In this document: in pieces, positions 25,915 to 34,075 of the stretch
How positions within the stretch are numbered: position 1 is the first letter of the stretch
Layout: each line of letters begins with the position of its first letter
Source: a virus
Direction: 5' to 3' (one strand)
DNA: 64,000 nucleotides
Virus record (IMG/VR): IMGVR_UViG_3300009285_003054
Span: 1-64,000 of that record
The notes under the pieces: generated by a model
Database searches by the model: none
What the model saw: only the letters and a program-made list of their open reading frames with translations
Told to the model about the DNA's origin: nothing
Made by a program: the position numbers and the translations under genes

Positions 25915-26684
25915 AGACAAACTCGAGTAAAATGGTAGAATGTCCAAAGTGACTCCGTGTCTACTAATACATCACCCCCTTTAAGCCACGTGCTATTCAG
26001 CAGCCGCACTGCCTCGGTGACTGTGTCCTTCCCTTGGATGCCAGCATACCCGACCTGTGCACAGAATATCCCATCCGATTTTAGAAGTAAAGCTACATCG
26101 TTGAAAAACTCCTTACTGAAGACTGCACACGGGTCACCGTCTGGCTCTGATAGGTCATATACAATTCCTGAGAAGCGCGTTGGTGTTAGGTAGATGTTTT
26201 TGACTACTTCTCGAACGTCACCATTAATCAGATTCACCCTCTTGGGGATTGCATCATCTGTGAAGACACCACCGGTTTCACCCTCGTCACCATCAGGTTG
26301 GTTCTGATATGTCCACCATTCCGGCATGTGATCTTTGGCCAACTTTTGAACATGTGGATCGATATCCACACCTGTTACATGACCCCACCCTGCATCCAGC
26401 AGTATCCGTATTGCTGCCCCGGGACCTGTGCCTAGAACTAATACGTGCTTCTCAGCCCGGTCAACCACACATAGTAGCGGCTTTACCAATGCCGAGTGGT
26501 AAGCATCTATTACCCTAGAGTTACTCTGCTCCCTTCCGTTGATCACCAACACTTTGTCACCACCTGTGGTGACAAAGATACCCACCTCGTTATGTACATC
26601 AGTGCTCCCATAGGAAAGCACTTGTTTCACGTCGAAGTGATGTCCCTGTCCGTCAGGGAACTCTACTGTGTATCGCAGCCCCAT
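25911..26684 (-). CDS. Spermidine synthase-fold aminopropyltransferase-like enzyme
   Basis: The 257 residues follow the polyamine aminopropyltransferase plan: an N-terminal beta domain with DKVLVINGREQSN, then YHSALVKPL (the usual YHE..vH.p region), the nucleotide loop VLVLGTGPGAAIRILL, VTGVDIDPHV, a VNLINGDVREVV stretch and the YDLSEPDGDP substrate segment. These enzymes move an aminopropyl group from decarboxylated SAM to an amine. YDLSEPDG replaces the typical D-x-x-D-P, so the acceptor may differ. AAGGAGG precedes the ATG at 26684. It is coupled to the GNAT-like pair. Confidence 0.82.
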   Translation of the reverse strand: MGLRYTVEFPDGQGHHFDVKQVLSYGSTDVHNEVGIFVTTGGDKVLVINGREQSNSRVIDAYHSALVKPLLCVVDRAEKHVLVLGTGPGAAIRILLDAGWGHVTGVDIDPHVQKLAKDHMPEWWTYQNQPDGDEGETGGVFTDDAIPKRVNLINGDVREVVKNIYLTPTRFSGIVYDLSEPDGDPCAVFSKEFFNDVALLLKSDGIFCAQVGYAGIQGKDTVTEAVRLLNSTWLKGGDVLVDTESLWTFYHFTRVCL

Positions 26685-26696
26685 AAATCCTCCTTG

Positions 26697-27188
26697 TTAT
26701 CGCAATAACATGCGATCTTCGGCTTGTGCGCAGGCCAAAAACGTTTTGGCCATGGCCATGATCACATGCCGCATTTCTGGCGGTGCTTCAATATACGCAT
26801 TCACATATACGTGATACGACTCTCTGGGGCAGTCGACTATATACTGCTGCTTACCCACGACTATGTGGTAAGCAGCTCGGAGGATCTCTGTTTTCTGCTT
26901 GAGGAACTCCGGAGTTACCTCGGGATAGCAAAATCGTTGTGCGAGCCCCTCCAGTAATTGGTGAGTACGAGAGTCTTGTTCTGCCAGAGTGCAACCACAC
27001 GACCGGCAATGTTGACAGATGTACCACAGGCAAGTCTGACACTGTTCGATCGCTCGAAAGAGTTTCGAGCACGACCAACAGGTATGAAACTCTTCACAGA
27101 AGTTATGCCCAGCACGCTCCCGTCGACATGTAGTGTTGGGTGTATCTATGGTGGCTTCGTGATCCAATAACCTTTCGAGGTAATGCAT
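26697..27188 (-). CDS. Cysteine-rich zinc-binding hypothetical protein
   Basis: The protein has 163 residues. Residues 20-70 carry many Cys and His in pairs (HTCWSC, CQTCLWYICQHC, CGCTL), fitting two or more zinc knuckles or a RING-like cross-brace. The C-terminal 90 residues are helical, with no recognised motif. It sits between the QueC-like and aminopropyltransferase genes in one operon, seven bases after the QueC-like stop. It may be a scaffold or nucleic-acid binder for the modification enzymes, but this is a guess. Confidence 0.72.
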   Translation of the reverse strand: MHYLERLLDHEATIDTPNTTCRRERAGHNFCEEFHTCWSCSKLFRAIEQCQTCLWYICQHCRSCGCTLAEQDSRTHQLLEGLAQRFCYPEVTPEFLKQKTEILRAAYHIVVGKQQYIVDCPRESYHVYVNAYIEAPPEMRHVIMAMAKTFLACAQAEDRMLLR

Positions 27189-27194
27189 CCTTGG

Positions 27195-28226
27195 TTATTC
27201 TCCCTTTTTTTCTGGTTTGAACATTTTATATACTCCGCTAGCGTATACTGCAAGGGGATGAGTAGTATGCGAAAGCTGCTGTACTAGCTCCCTTGCTAGA
27301 CGATTGGTGTACTCGCTAAGAGGATCAATAGTGCAAAGAAGAAGAGGATCTTCAATGCCAGCAGCGTGGAATCCCTTCTCCCGAAGTACTGTGGCAGGGT
27401 TGTCAGCAATGGGTGGCCATGCTCCGTTGTAGTCGGTGTGGGTGTACCGGAGCATTTGGAAGTAGTAGTCACCCATGTCGTGCAGTGCTATGACTTCCTC
27501 CGCCTTGGTCATGTGCATGAGCGGAGTAACGATACGAATGCGTCCGCCATGGAAAACCTCACGCCCAGGCTCCGCAGATTGGCTGTCATAATAGGAATCC
27601 ACAAATCCGATATGCTTGTCACCTCCGAGAGCAACACTGGCCGCCAACTCGAATGACCGGATGAAACCCTCCCGACAATCTGGATACCCGCTGTAGTCGG
27701 CTTCGCAGACTCCGGTCCAGATCTCAGAACACCCGAGGTTGGCGGCCAGTGCCACCGCTGCTGAGAGGAAAATCAGGTTGCGTCCCGGTACGAAGCTGTC
27801 TGGGAGACTGGGATCAAAATGGCTGGGGGCATTTCCGACTGTGTTACCCCGGTGTTTCTTTCTGACGGGAAAAGTAGCGTACCCTCCCAGCAAGTGGTAT
27901 TGTGGTTTCCTGTCGAAGTGGGTATTATGTGTGGTATCGATCAGTGTCGAAGTAGTGGTGATCTGTCCGAGGAAGCTCATGTCGAGTAGATACCAGCGCT
28001 TTTCGGCAGCCAAGACATGTGCCATTTTAGCGCCATTGGCGATGACTTGCGTCACGTACTCATCGGTTAACAGCTGTGCTAGTAACACCTCACGCAAATG
28101 CTTTTGCCCGTAATAGACCGACATGCAATAAATGTTCTCGGGTCCGTATTTCTTTAGGGCCATGGCTAGACAGGTAGTCGAGTCCTGACCGCCAGACAGA
28201 CATACAAGCGCTTTCGTTTTTCCCAT
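27195..28226 (-). CDS. queC: QueC-like preQ0 synthase variant without zinc cysteines
   Basis: QueC turns 7-carboxy-7-deazaguanine into preQ0 with ATP and ammonia. The PP-loop SGGQDSTT lies at residues 11-18, VPGRNLIFLSAAVALA and TGVCEADYSGYPDCR match the family, and AGIEDPLL lies near the C-terminus. Two features are odd. It has 343 residues rather than about 230, mostly through an insertion of roughly 70 residues after the first third. Also, the C-terminal four-cysteine zinc site is replaced by a YNGAWPPIADNPATVL stretch with no cysteine. The start is set by AAGAGG before the ATG at 28226. The product may be preQ0 or a relative. Confidence 0.85.
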   Translation of the reverse strand: MGKTKALVCLSGGQDSTTCLAMALKKYGPENIYCMSVYYGQKHLREVLLAQLLTDEYVTQVIANGAKMAHVLAAEKRWYLLDMSFLGQITTTSTLIDTTHNTHFDRKPQYHLLGGYATFPVRKKHRGNTVGNAPSHFDPSLPDSFVPGRNLIFLSAAVALAANLGCSEIWTGVCEADYSGYPDCREGFIRSFELAASVALGGDKHIGFVDSYYDSQSAEPGREVFHGGRIRIVTPLMHMTKAEEVIALHDMGDYYFQMLRYTHTDYNGAWPPIADNPATVLREKGFHAAGIEDPLLLCTIDPLSEYTNRLARELVQQLSHTTHPLAVYASGVYKMFKPEKKGE

Positions 28227-28322
28227 GTTTACCTCTTGTTTGGAGTCTTTCTACAGTTACTTCTGCTTTACCCTTCCCTACCACAGACCATACCAGGGGA
28301 GGTAGTCCATGCGGGTCGGGTG

Positions 28323-28592
28323 ATGCTTGACAGTATCTATCCTGACTGGAGCGTAACTGACACTATTGATCGTCTTCAGAATGAGTTCACCCATGAGGAA
28401 TGGGAAAGTGTCCCCCTCGAGCAGGGTCCGGGGTGGTACCTGGGGAAGCATTATACCGTACTGTTGATGCCAGCCGGGGGCACTGTGTCCCATGTGCCGA
28501 TCCACACTATGCATGTGTGGAACAACCACCTCATAGGCGAGACGTTCAACTGGGCTGTCAATGCCCCCACCAGAATGGACCTTCGAGAGTAG
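28323..28592 (+). CDS. Hypothetical protein (89 aa)
   Basis: This plus-strand frame has an ATG at 28323, preceded by GTG and a weak G-rich site; the open frame continues to 28236. The protein reads as one small alpha/beta domain (WYLGKHYTVLLMPAGG, HTMHVWNNHLIGE). The longer frame on the opposite strand overlaps it, but is composed of repeats and lacks a good start. The family is unknown. It lies just before the coiled-coil gene at 28644. Confidence 0.5.
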   Translation: MLDSIYPDWSVTDTIDRLQNEFTHEEWESVPLEQGPGWYLGKHYTVLLMPAGGTVSHVPIHTMHVWNNHLIGETFNWAVNAPTRMDLRE

Positions 28593-28599
28593 CCACTCC

Positions 28600-28634
28600 C
28601 CCATCCACAACACAAGCCCCATCCACAACACAAG
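28600..28634. repeat. Tandem 17-bp repeat before a ribosome binding site
   Basis: CCCATCCACAACACAAG occurs at 28600-28616 and again at 28618-28634. The second copy ends in the AAGGAG ribosome site of the gene starting at 28644. It may be a duplicated leader or operator. Confidence 0.8.
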
Positions 28635-28643
28635 GAGACTACC

Positions 28644-29033
28644 ATGACGAAGAAGAAACCCCAGAAACAGAAAGTGTCTGAGAATTCCCTTGTTACCCTG
28701 AGCGAGGTACTCGCTCAGGTCCATGCAGACCAGCGGGTCAAAAGGGGCTACAGCCAAGGGCTACTCTTGGCTGTAGATACTCGAATTCCGAGAGGGGATA
28801 CTTTGGCGCAGCTAGCCAACATTATACATCACCACAATCGGTTGGTAGCCCAACTAGGCGGTTGGTCGGGGATGCCTCTCACTAATGACGAAGCGGATGC
28901 GTGTGTTAAGTTGGTAGAACACATGCGGAAAGATCTGAATAAATTGCTATCCCCTATTCAAAAGGAGATCCAATCCCTGGCCGAGAATATTCAAAAGGAG
29001 ATCCACTCCATTGCCAAGAAGATGGCCATGTAG
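28644..29033 (+). CDS. Hypothetical protein with C-terminal coiled coil (129 aa)
   Basis: The start has AAGGAG eight bases upstream. The N-terminus is Lys-rich (MTKKKPQKQK). The middle is helical, and the last 40 residues contain a duplicated amphipathic unit, (I)QKEIQSLAEN / IQKEIHSIAKK, which should form a coiled coil. With its upstream neighbour it forms a short plus-strand island inside the minus-strand half. Its function is unknown. Confidence 0.7.
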   Translation: MTKKKPQKQKVSENSLVTLSEVLAQVHADQRVKRGYSQGLLLAVDTRIPRGDTLAQLANIIHHHNRLVAQLGGWSGMPLTNDEADACVKLVEHMRKDLNKLLSPIQKEIQSLAENIQKEIHSIAKKMAM

Positions 29034-29083
29034 GTAGAGAATCGGATACAACACGAGCAATTTCCCTTCCTGTGTACATCCCA

Positions 29084-29416
29084 CTATCCACTCCTATCCA
29101 CCTGTCGAAGCAACTCCAGCTCTACCACAGTAGAAATCCCCGGGCATTCCCTATTATATTCAAACTCAGTCACCATTTTAGTGGTGTACCCACGCGCTCT
29201 CGATTCAAAGTATGCTGCTGCCGCACCAACCCCTAGAAAGGGTAGCGGATCTAAATCCCGCTGGATGTTTCTAACAAATTCATCTGTTTCAGGGGTGGAT
29301 GTATAAACAGCTTCCACCCGAGTGGTTACCCTGATCATCACCCCAGATGGTTCGTACAGTGGGTTACTTTTCTTTGCCGTGGATGGAAGCAACCGAAGGC
29401 GTCTTGACTGATTCAT
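29084..29416 (-). CDS. Hypothetical protein coupled to the DpdA-like gene
   Basis: This is a 110-residue frame whose ATG overlaps the DpdA-like stop (ATGA at 29413-29416), so it is made from the same message. The N-terminus is basic (SRRLRLLPSTAKK). The rest mixes strands and helices, with a GVGAAAAYFESRARG stretch. No family is recognised. The tight coupling suggests that it works with the transglycosylase. Confidence 0.7.
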   Translation of the reverse strand: MNQSRRLRLLPSTAKKSNPLYEPSGVMIRVTTRVEAVYTSTPETDEFVRNIQRDLDPLPFLGVGAAAAYFESRARGYTTKMVTEFEYNRECPGISTVVELELLRQVDRSG

Positions 29417-31383
29417 TTCCGACCGCCTTTCTTAACTGATCTCTTCAATCTCTTCCGCTTATACCGAGAACCCTGCCTCTTGTGCTTGAGGATGTTTTTT
29501 GCTTCCATCTCAGCATCAGTTACCAGGACTACCTCACCTATTCGTTCCCTCTTAGGCAGTGCTACACCATGCTGGACACAGAACAACCTTCGGGACTTGT
29601 TGTCTTTCAACTTGGCTAAGTCATCTCGTAAATCAGATGAGGCGTCTGTACCGGCACCGTCTGCTTCCCAGGACGTGCAGTATTGCTCTACCGCACGTCG
29701 ATAATCTACCTTTCCTAGGGAACGGTATTTGTACCGTTTCCTGGCCTTCTTGCGTTCCAACATTCTCTTCCGACCTTTAGTCGGTGGGTAGCATGTGAGC
29801 CCTAGCTCCAGAATCTCCTCGGGAGCTAGGTAGTTCGGGAGGGTGGTCTTCAGTAGACTAGGGAAGCTCTCTCCATTCATGAAGATGTTAGTGGCCCCGA
29901 TCTGCGAGAGAGGGTCATCCGCTTTCTCACCCTTCTTTCCGGGAAGGATGCTGTGAATCTGCCCCCCATTCCCCTGCTTCTCATAAACGAACAACATCTT
30001 GTGTTGTTCGAGAGCTGCGTCCATGTCTCCGTGAATACACTGTTCAATGAAGTCAATGATGAAATGTGCCCCGGAGTTGGTGGCATACGCCGCCTCATCC
30101 CGATACTGTTCCTCTGACATTGTGGCTGCGTTAGCTGCCCACATCTCAGTCATGCGGAGAGTTATCCAGATGTTGTGCCACCCTAGAAGTGTGTATAGTC
30201 TATAGCGTGACGGAAGTGTGAAGATATCCCATGTGGGAATACACCGGCATACCGGGCAGGAACATGGTAGAGGTGCCCCGATCACTGGAGCGACCTTACG
30301 GTTTATGTACTCCTGTTTGTTGCGCTCCCTTCCCATCGGGAAGGTGATCAGTTCACCTGACGGGAGTAGCGTCAGGTAACGATTATAACGGATACCCTGC
30401 ATCCACTGTGTGGAATCCACTGTAAATCGATCAATGTATCGCCCCAACCAAGCAAATGCCGGGATACGATGGGCCCCGGACATTGCAAAGAGATGCAGAT
30501 GTTGGTATGCTCGTTTGTAGCGTACATCCCCAGATCCGGTTCGTACCTTCCGGGTCTTCAACCAGGATGCGTTGGTAGTAGCATCTGCTTTGGTGGCATA
30601 GGATTTCTCTGGCCACGGTGCTTCTTTCAATGTCAAGATGCAATTTCGGAGGAGACTCAACTCCATCCAGTTTCCAGAGCCAATGCCCCACCCGTCCCAG
30701 TGGTTAAACTTCCCATCTCCTGATACCACTTTGAGAAAATTTCGAGCCTGTGCTATGTCAAATCCGTGAATCACGTTGAACAGCTTGACATCTGGCCCTC
30801 GAAGCTGTTCAAACACATCATTGTTGTGCGCTTGTGCAAGCGCACAAGCGTGGACTATCTTGTTCGATGCCTGGTCTACCTCCCGTGGTGGGATGTCTAG
30901 TGCCATTCCTATGTGAGCCCCTTTGTTGAAGTAACGAATGACATCTTCTGGTGGAATGTATGTAGTCTTTCCGGTATAAAGCTGTGCCCCACCAGAATCC
31001 CCGATGACCTCTAACCCAGACTTGTTCCATGTGATCATATCTTGGATTTGGATGCCTGGTCGGGCGCGTTCCATATCCCTTAACGACGCTTTGTCATTGA
31101 CGTTGTGTGCCGATACCAACACACTATTAAGCATTTTCCTCCCTACGGTGTCATCTTCGTAGGGAGAGAGATCTACCACCTCGTCCCACTCAGACATCTT
31201 CGGATAATCTTTGGGTTCCCAGACTATCAGGATTTCACGATCAGGAAAACGTGCAAATGTCACTTCTTTGCGGGGGATCTCGGCTTCCCATCCGTAGAGT
31301 AACCCGGTACGTTTCCAGCGGATATAAATCCGCATGGTAGTGATAGATCTTGGCCAACCGGCACTAGGTACCCACTCCAACAT
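29413..31383 (-). CDS. dpdA: DpdA-like DNA guanine transglycosylase (TGT superfamily)
   Basis: Proteins of this family swap guanine in DNA for a 7-deazaguanine, using the chemistry of tRNA-guanine transglycosylase. Of 656 residues, GDSGGAQ at 128-134 is the TGT active-site block with the general acid Asp129. DSTQWMQG near residue 327 is in the place of the second, nucleophilic Asp. The CSCPVCRC stretch near 382-389 with a later His fits the zinc site. The Lys/Arg-rich C-terminal tail could bind DNA. It starts at 31383 in a TAATG overlap with the upstream nuclease, with AGAGG before it. Together with QueD and QueC it points to deazaguanine in the phage DNA. Confidence 0.87.
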   Translation of the reverse strand: MLEWVPSAGWPRSITTMRIYIRWKRTGLLYGWEAEIPRKEVTFARFPDREILIVWEPKDYPKMSEWDEVVDLSPYEDDTVGRKMLNSVLVSAHNVNDKASLRDMERARPGIQIQDMITWNKSGLEVIGDSGGAQLYTGKTTYIPPEDVIRYFNKGAHIGMALDIPPREVDQASNKIVHACALAQAHNNDVFEQLRGPDVKLFNVIHGFDIAQARNFLKVVSGDGKFNHWDGWGIGSGNWMELSLLRNCILTLKEAPWPEKSYATKADATTNASWLKTRKVRTGSGDVRYKRAYQHLHLFAMSGAHRIPAFAWLGRYIDRFTVDSTQWMQGIRYNRYLTLLPSGELITFPMGRERNKQEYINRKVAPVIGAPLPCSCPVCRCIPTWDIFTLPSRYRLYTLLGWHNIWITLRMTEMWAANAATMSEEQYRDEAAYATNSGAHFIIDFIEQCIHGDMDAALEQHKMLFVYEKQGNGGQIHSILPGKKGEKADDPLSQIGATNIFMNGESFPSLLKTTLPNYLAPEEILELGLTCYPPTKGRKRMLERKKARKRYKYRSLGKVDYRRAVEQYCTSWEADGAGTDASSDLRDDLAKLKDNKSRRLFCVQHGVALPKRERIGEVVLVTDAEMEAKNILKHKRQGSRYKRKRLKRSVKKGGRK

Positions 31384-32333
31384 TACGACCTCTTTCCTTG
31401 CAGTTTGGCTACAATTTCATCCCGGGATGGGGAGAAACATACCTCGACCCATGGACACCAACGCCAGTATTCATCGCAAGCATCCGCTCGGACATTACAG
31501 TGGCCTGGGGGTAGTATCCCTTTACTTATCCTTCGCATAGTATTTGGTACGGTTTTCTCTAATCGGGCTAACCCACCGCGCTTAATCTTGCGGAAAAATG
31601 GGGTCCAATTCCTGATCCGGGGATTGTCACGTGGGATATATATCATCATCACACCCGCACACTCTCCCGGAGGAAGCACTGCGGGTTTATCCCAGAGAAT
31701 TCTCCCACGATGGTGTTTCAGTGTGGACTTCCCCCGTTTACGTACCGCACAGTACCCACAATTGAAAAACTCTCCATATACGGATACCTGGTCCAGATGT
31801 TCCTCGAATGGCCCATCCTTTACAACCCGGGTTTGCCTCCCTAACGACACCGATTTTATCTCCAATGCAAGGTAGTCGTACCCCCAGGGTGTAGGTATGA
31901 TTCCATCGCAATGTCCATACTCCCCACCATCAATCCCGATCAGTGGGTTGGGATGGACCAGGCTATACTCAATATATTCCGGCATCTGCCCACAGCATAC
32001 CCGTGGACTTAGACAATTGAGCCATATTTTTTTGCAATCCTTGCACTCCCAGGAACCGTATAGTAAACCATGGTACCCAAGGAAGGCTTGGACCGTTGCA
32101 TGTGCGGCAGTGCCCATATTGGTGTAAAGTAAAGATTCGAGTCGCCACTCTTCAGTCGGCGGCGAATGCGACTTACTTACCCACGTGGTCAACGCTATGT
32201 CCCGGGGGCAGATACCCCCGGATGACGCGCGAAACTCAGCGCGATGGTGCATTGGCCAACCCTTCCCGCGTTCGTCCATTTCGAGGAACGCTGTTGACAC
32301 TACTTTCCGAATACGGGCGATGCCACTACTCAT
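31383..32333 (-). CDS. Cas4/RecB-like PD-(D/E)XK nuclease with cysteine cluster
   Basis: The 316 residues contain the nuclease core GHCDGIIP, then LALEIKSVS, then EEHLDQVSVYGEFF, matching motifs II, III and the QxxxY motif of RecB/Cas4 nucleases. An early ICPRDI Cys and a late group (HCNVRADACDEYWRWCPWVEVC) resemble the split Fe-S site of Cas4 and AddB. An extra zinc-like pair (CKDCKK, CCGQ) is in the middle. It would cut or trim DNA ends. It is coupled by TAATG to the DpdA-like gene. The start has GGAAGGG seven bases upstream. Confidence 0.85.
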   Translation of the reverse strand: MSSGIARIRKVVSTAFLEMDERGKGWPMHHRAEFRASSGGICPRDIALTTWVSKSHSPPTEEWRLESLLYTNMGTAAHATVQAFLGYHGLLYGSWECKDCKKIWLNCLSPRVCCGQMPEYIEYSLVHPNPLIGIDGGEYGHCDGIIPTPWGYDYLALEIKSVSLGRQTRVVKDGPFEEHLDQVSVYGEFFNCGYCAVRKRGKSTLKHHRGRILWDKPAVLPPGECAGVMMIYIPRDNPRIRNWTPFFRKIKRGGLARLEKTVPNTMRRISKGILPPGHCNVRADACDEYWRWCPWVEVCFSPSRDEIVAKLQGKRS

Positions 32334-32390
32334 ACAGAAACCCTTCCGAGGACTAAAGGTCTACCACTGCTAGAGATGTCAGGAGTTCAA

Positions 32391-33386
32391 ATGATGCCTT
32401 CCCATCTGTATGATCCCGAAGTACCCGCTGCAATGTTGCGGGTGCTGAAAGCCAACGGGATCAAGTATCGCGAGAAGACTGATTTTATCTACGTGCAGTG
32501 CCCCTTCCACAAGGGCGAGAGCCTCGGGTATTGGTTGTCCAAAAGTGGAAAGATTGGGAAGTGTTGGAAGTGTGAACATCATGCGGGTTGGAATGATTAT
32601 GCCAAGGCCGCCGGGTTGTGCAAAGCAAGAATCCCGAAGATTGAGAAAGATACCGAAGATGACTATTCCCTGGGGTATCTGTACCAAGCTTTAGATGGGG
32701 CGCACGGATCAGATAATGTGGATCTTCCGGAGATGGAACTACCCCATGGTATAACCAAGTGGAGTCAACCTTGGCGACATTTGCGTCGTCGGTTCCTTCT
32801 GGAGATCGGTGTGTTCCGGTGGTACGATGACGCCAGTCGTTACTATCGCATACTGTTCCCCATCACCATGGGCGGAGTTTTGGTTGGGTACCAAGCTGGG
32901 CGTGGCGACTACACACAGAGATACCCAAAGCATGACCCAAAGTATCGGGCGTCACTCAAACTCCCTAGCCCTAAGGGATTCTTCGGAATGGATCAAGTTC
33001 ATGCAGAAAAACTTCAGGTACTGGTACTAGTAGAGGGTGTGTATGACTGTCTACGGCTGTGGCAGCATCATATCCCGGCTATTGCCAATCTGGGATCGGA
33101 TTCTGTGTGGAACCCCAGCAAAGCACAGATGCTGATTGGTTTGCCCGAGCTACGGTGTCTAGTGTCGGCACTAGACTGGGATTCCGCCGGAGAAAAGGCC
33201 CATGCACGGGTAATAGAGGATCTTAGGGAAAGTGACATTCGTGTGGTACGTGCTGCTCTACCAAAGAAGAAAGATGGGTATCACGATGTTGGAAGTGCAC
33301 CATACGGTTGGGTACGCTCATTTCGAGAGGATCTTAAAGGACTCGGTCTCGCTAATGGGTGGACCCCAGATCCATTCACAGTATGA
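32391..33386 (+). CDS. DnaG-like primase (zinc finger plus Toprim)
   Basis: The protein has 331 residues from the ATG at 32391, chosen because AGGAG sits five bases before it; the ATG at 32376 lacks one. CPFH near residue 37 and CWKC with CEHH about 24 residues later form the CHC2-like zinc site. The Toprim core shows VLVLVEGVYDCL with the catalytic Glu, then SALDWDSAGEKA with the DxD. It makes RNA primers for replication. It opens the plus-strand half of the window, 57 bases from the divergent nuclease gene, and no helicase domain is attached. Confidence 0.88.
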   Translation: MMPSHLYDPEVPAAMLRVLKANGIKYREKTDFIYVQCPFHKGESLGYWLSKSGKIGKCWKCEHHAGWNDYAKAAGLCKARIPKIEKDTEDDYSLGYLYQALDGAHGSDNVDLPEMELPHGITKWSQPWRHLRRRFLLEIGVFRWYDDASRYYRILFPITMGGVLVGYQAGRGDYTQRYPKHDPKYRASLKLPSPKGFFGMDQVHAEKLQVLVLVEGVYDCLRLWQHHIPAIANLGSDSVWNPSKAQMLIGLPELRCLVSALDWDSAGEKAHARVIEDLRESDIRVVRAALPKKKDGYHDVGSAPYGWVRSFREDLKGLGLANGWTPDPFTV

Positions 33387-33692
33387 ATGGCAACTTTATG
33401 TGTGACTAATGATTGTCGATTCCCTAAGAAGTAGCGGCTGATTAGATTACGGAGTCTAGGTATATATTACCTGGACAGATGAGCAGAGTTCGGTTTGAGT
33501 AGTAGTGTGTGGGATTATAACCGTGTATGATTCCAGTTACGAATACACCACACCGAGATCCCGTGAAGTGTTAGTCGTCTGTTAATTCTTCGTCCTGCTC
33601 CAGGCTTGTAATCTAGTAGTATCTTACAGATGTTTTATAGTGGTCTGCGTGAGCTGGTCTGGATATAATCCGGAGAAGACTGGAGGTGTCAA
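33387..33692. other. 306-bp intergenic region with local RNA structure
   Basis: No gene is seen. GTGTAT/ATACAC can pair around position 33,540, flanked by an outer GTGTG/CACAC pair, suggesting a stem on either strand. A TATAAT at 33664-33669 lies 24 bases before the next start but has no good -35. This may be a leader or small RNA; nothing more can be supported. Confidence 0.35.
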
Positions 33693-34073
33693 ATGGATGT
33701 AACTTCTGTGGAGGTGTTCGAGTGGCTACCCAAAATCGGGTCATTAGCTTTGGTCATTCCGATGCTGCTCTGGGCAAAGGGGATGATCGAATCACTGATA
33801 AAAGAAGATCGGGCTGGAAAACAACAATTAAGCGATCGGCTACTGGAGATGATTCAGAACTCAGTCGAGGGAGTACGCTCCGATGTCAACGGCGCAATTT
33901 CGTCATTACGTCAAGATATCGAACAAATAGAGGAGAAGCAACATGCGTCAGAGCGCAAGGTGTCTGGGCATCTGATCGAAGTCAACCACCGAATGGACCT
34001 ACTGGATACCAAGCTAGGCCCAATCCTAGACAGCGGGGATGTGCGGAACAGACGGCTTGGGAAACCCGAGTAG
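33693..34073 (+). CDS. Membrane-anchored coiled-coil protein
   Basis: The protein has 126 residues, with GGAGG six bases before the ATG. Residues about 13-30 form one membrane segment (IGSLALVIPMLLWAKGM). Residues 35-110 form a long charged amphipathic helix (SVEGVRSDVNGAISSLRQDIEQIEEK). This layout resembles lysis accessory proteins such as spanins and XhlA-like proteins, or other membrane-tethered phage proteins. It is followed two bases later by a tiny membrane protein. No endolysin lies nearby, so lysis is only a possibility. Confidence 0.65.
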   Translation: MDVTSVEVFEWLPKIGSLALVIPMLLWAKGMIESLIKEDRAGKQQLSDRLLEMIQNSVEGVRSDVNGAISSLRQDIEQIEEKQHASERKVSGHLIEVNHRMDLLDTKLGPILDSGDVRNRRLGKPE

Positions 34074-34075
34074 TC

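Noticed and set aside
28278-28757. Minus-strand frame opposite the genes at 28323 and 28644
   Set aside because: Its sequence is made of repeated Leu/Trp/Gly segments from the tandem DNA repeat, and it overlaps a well-started plus-strand gene.
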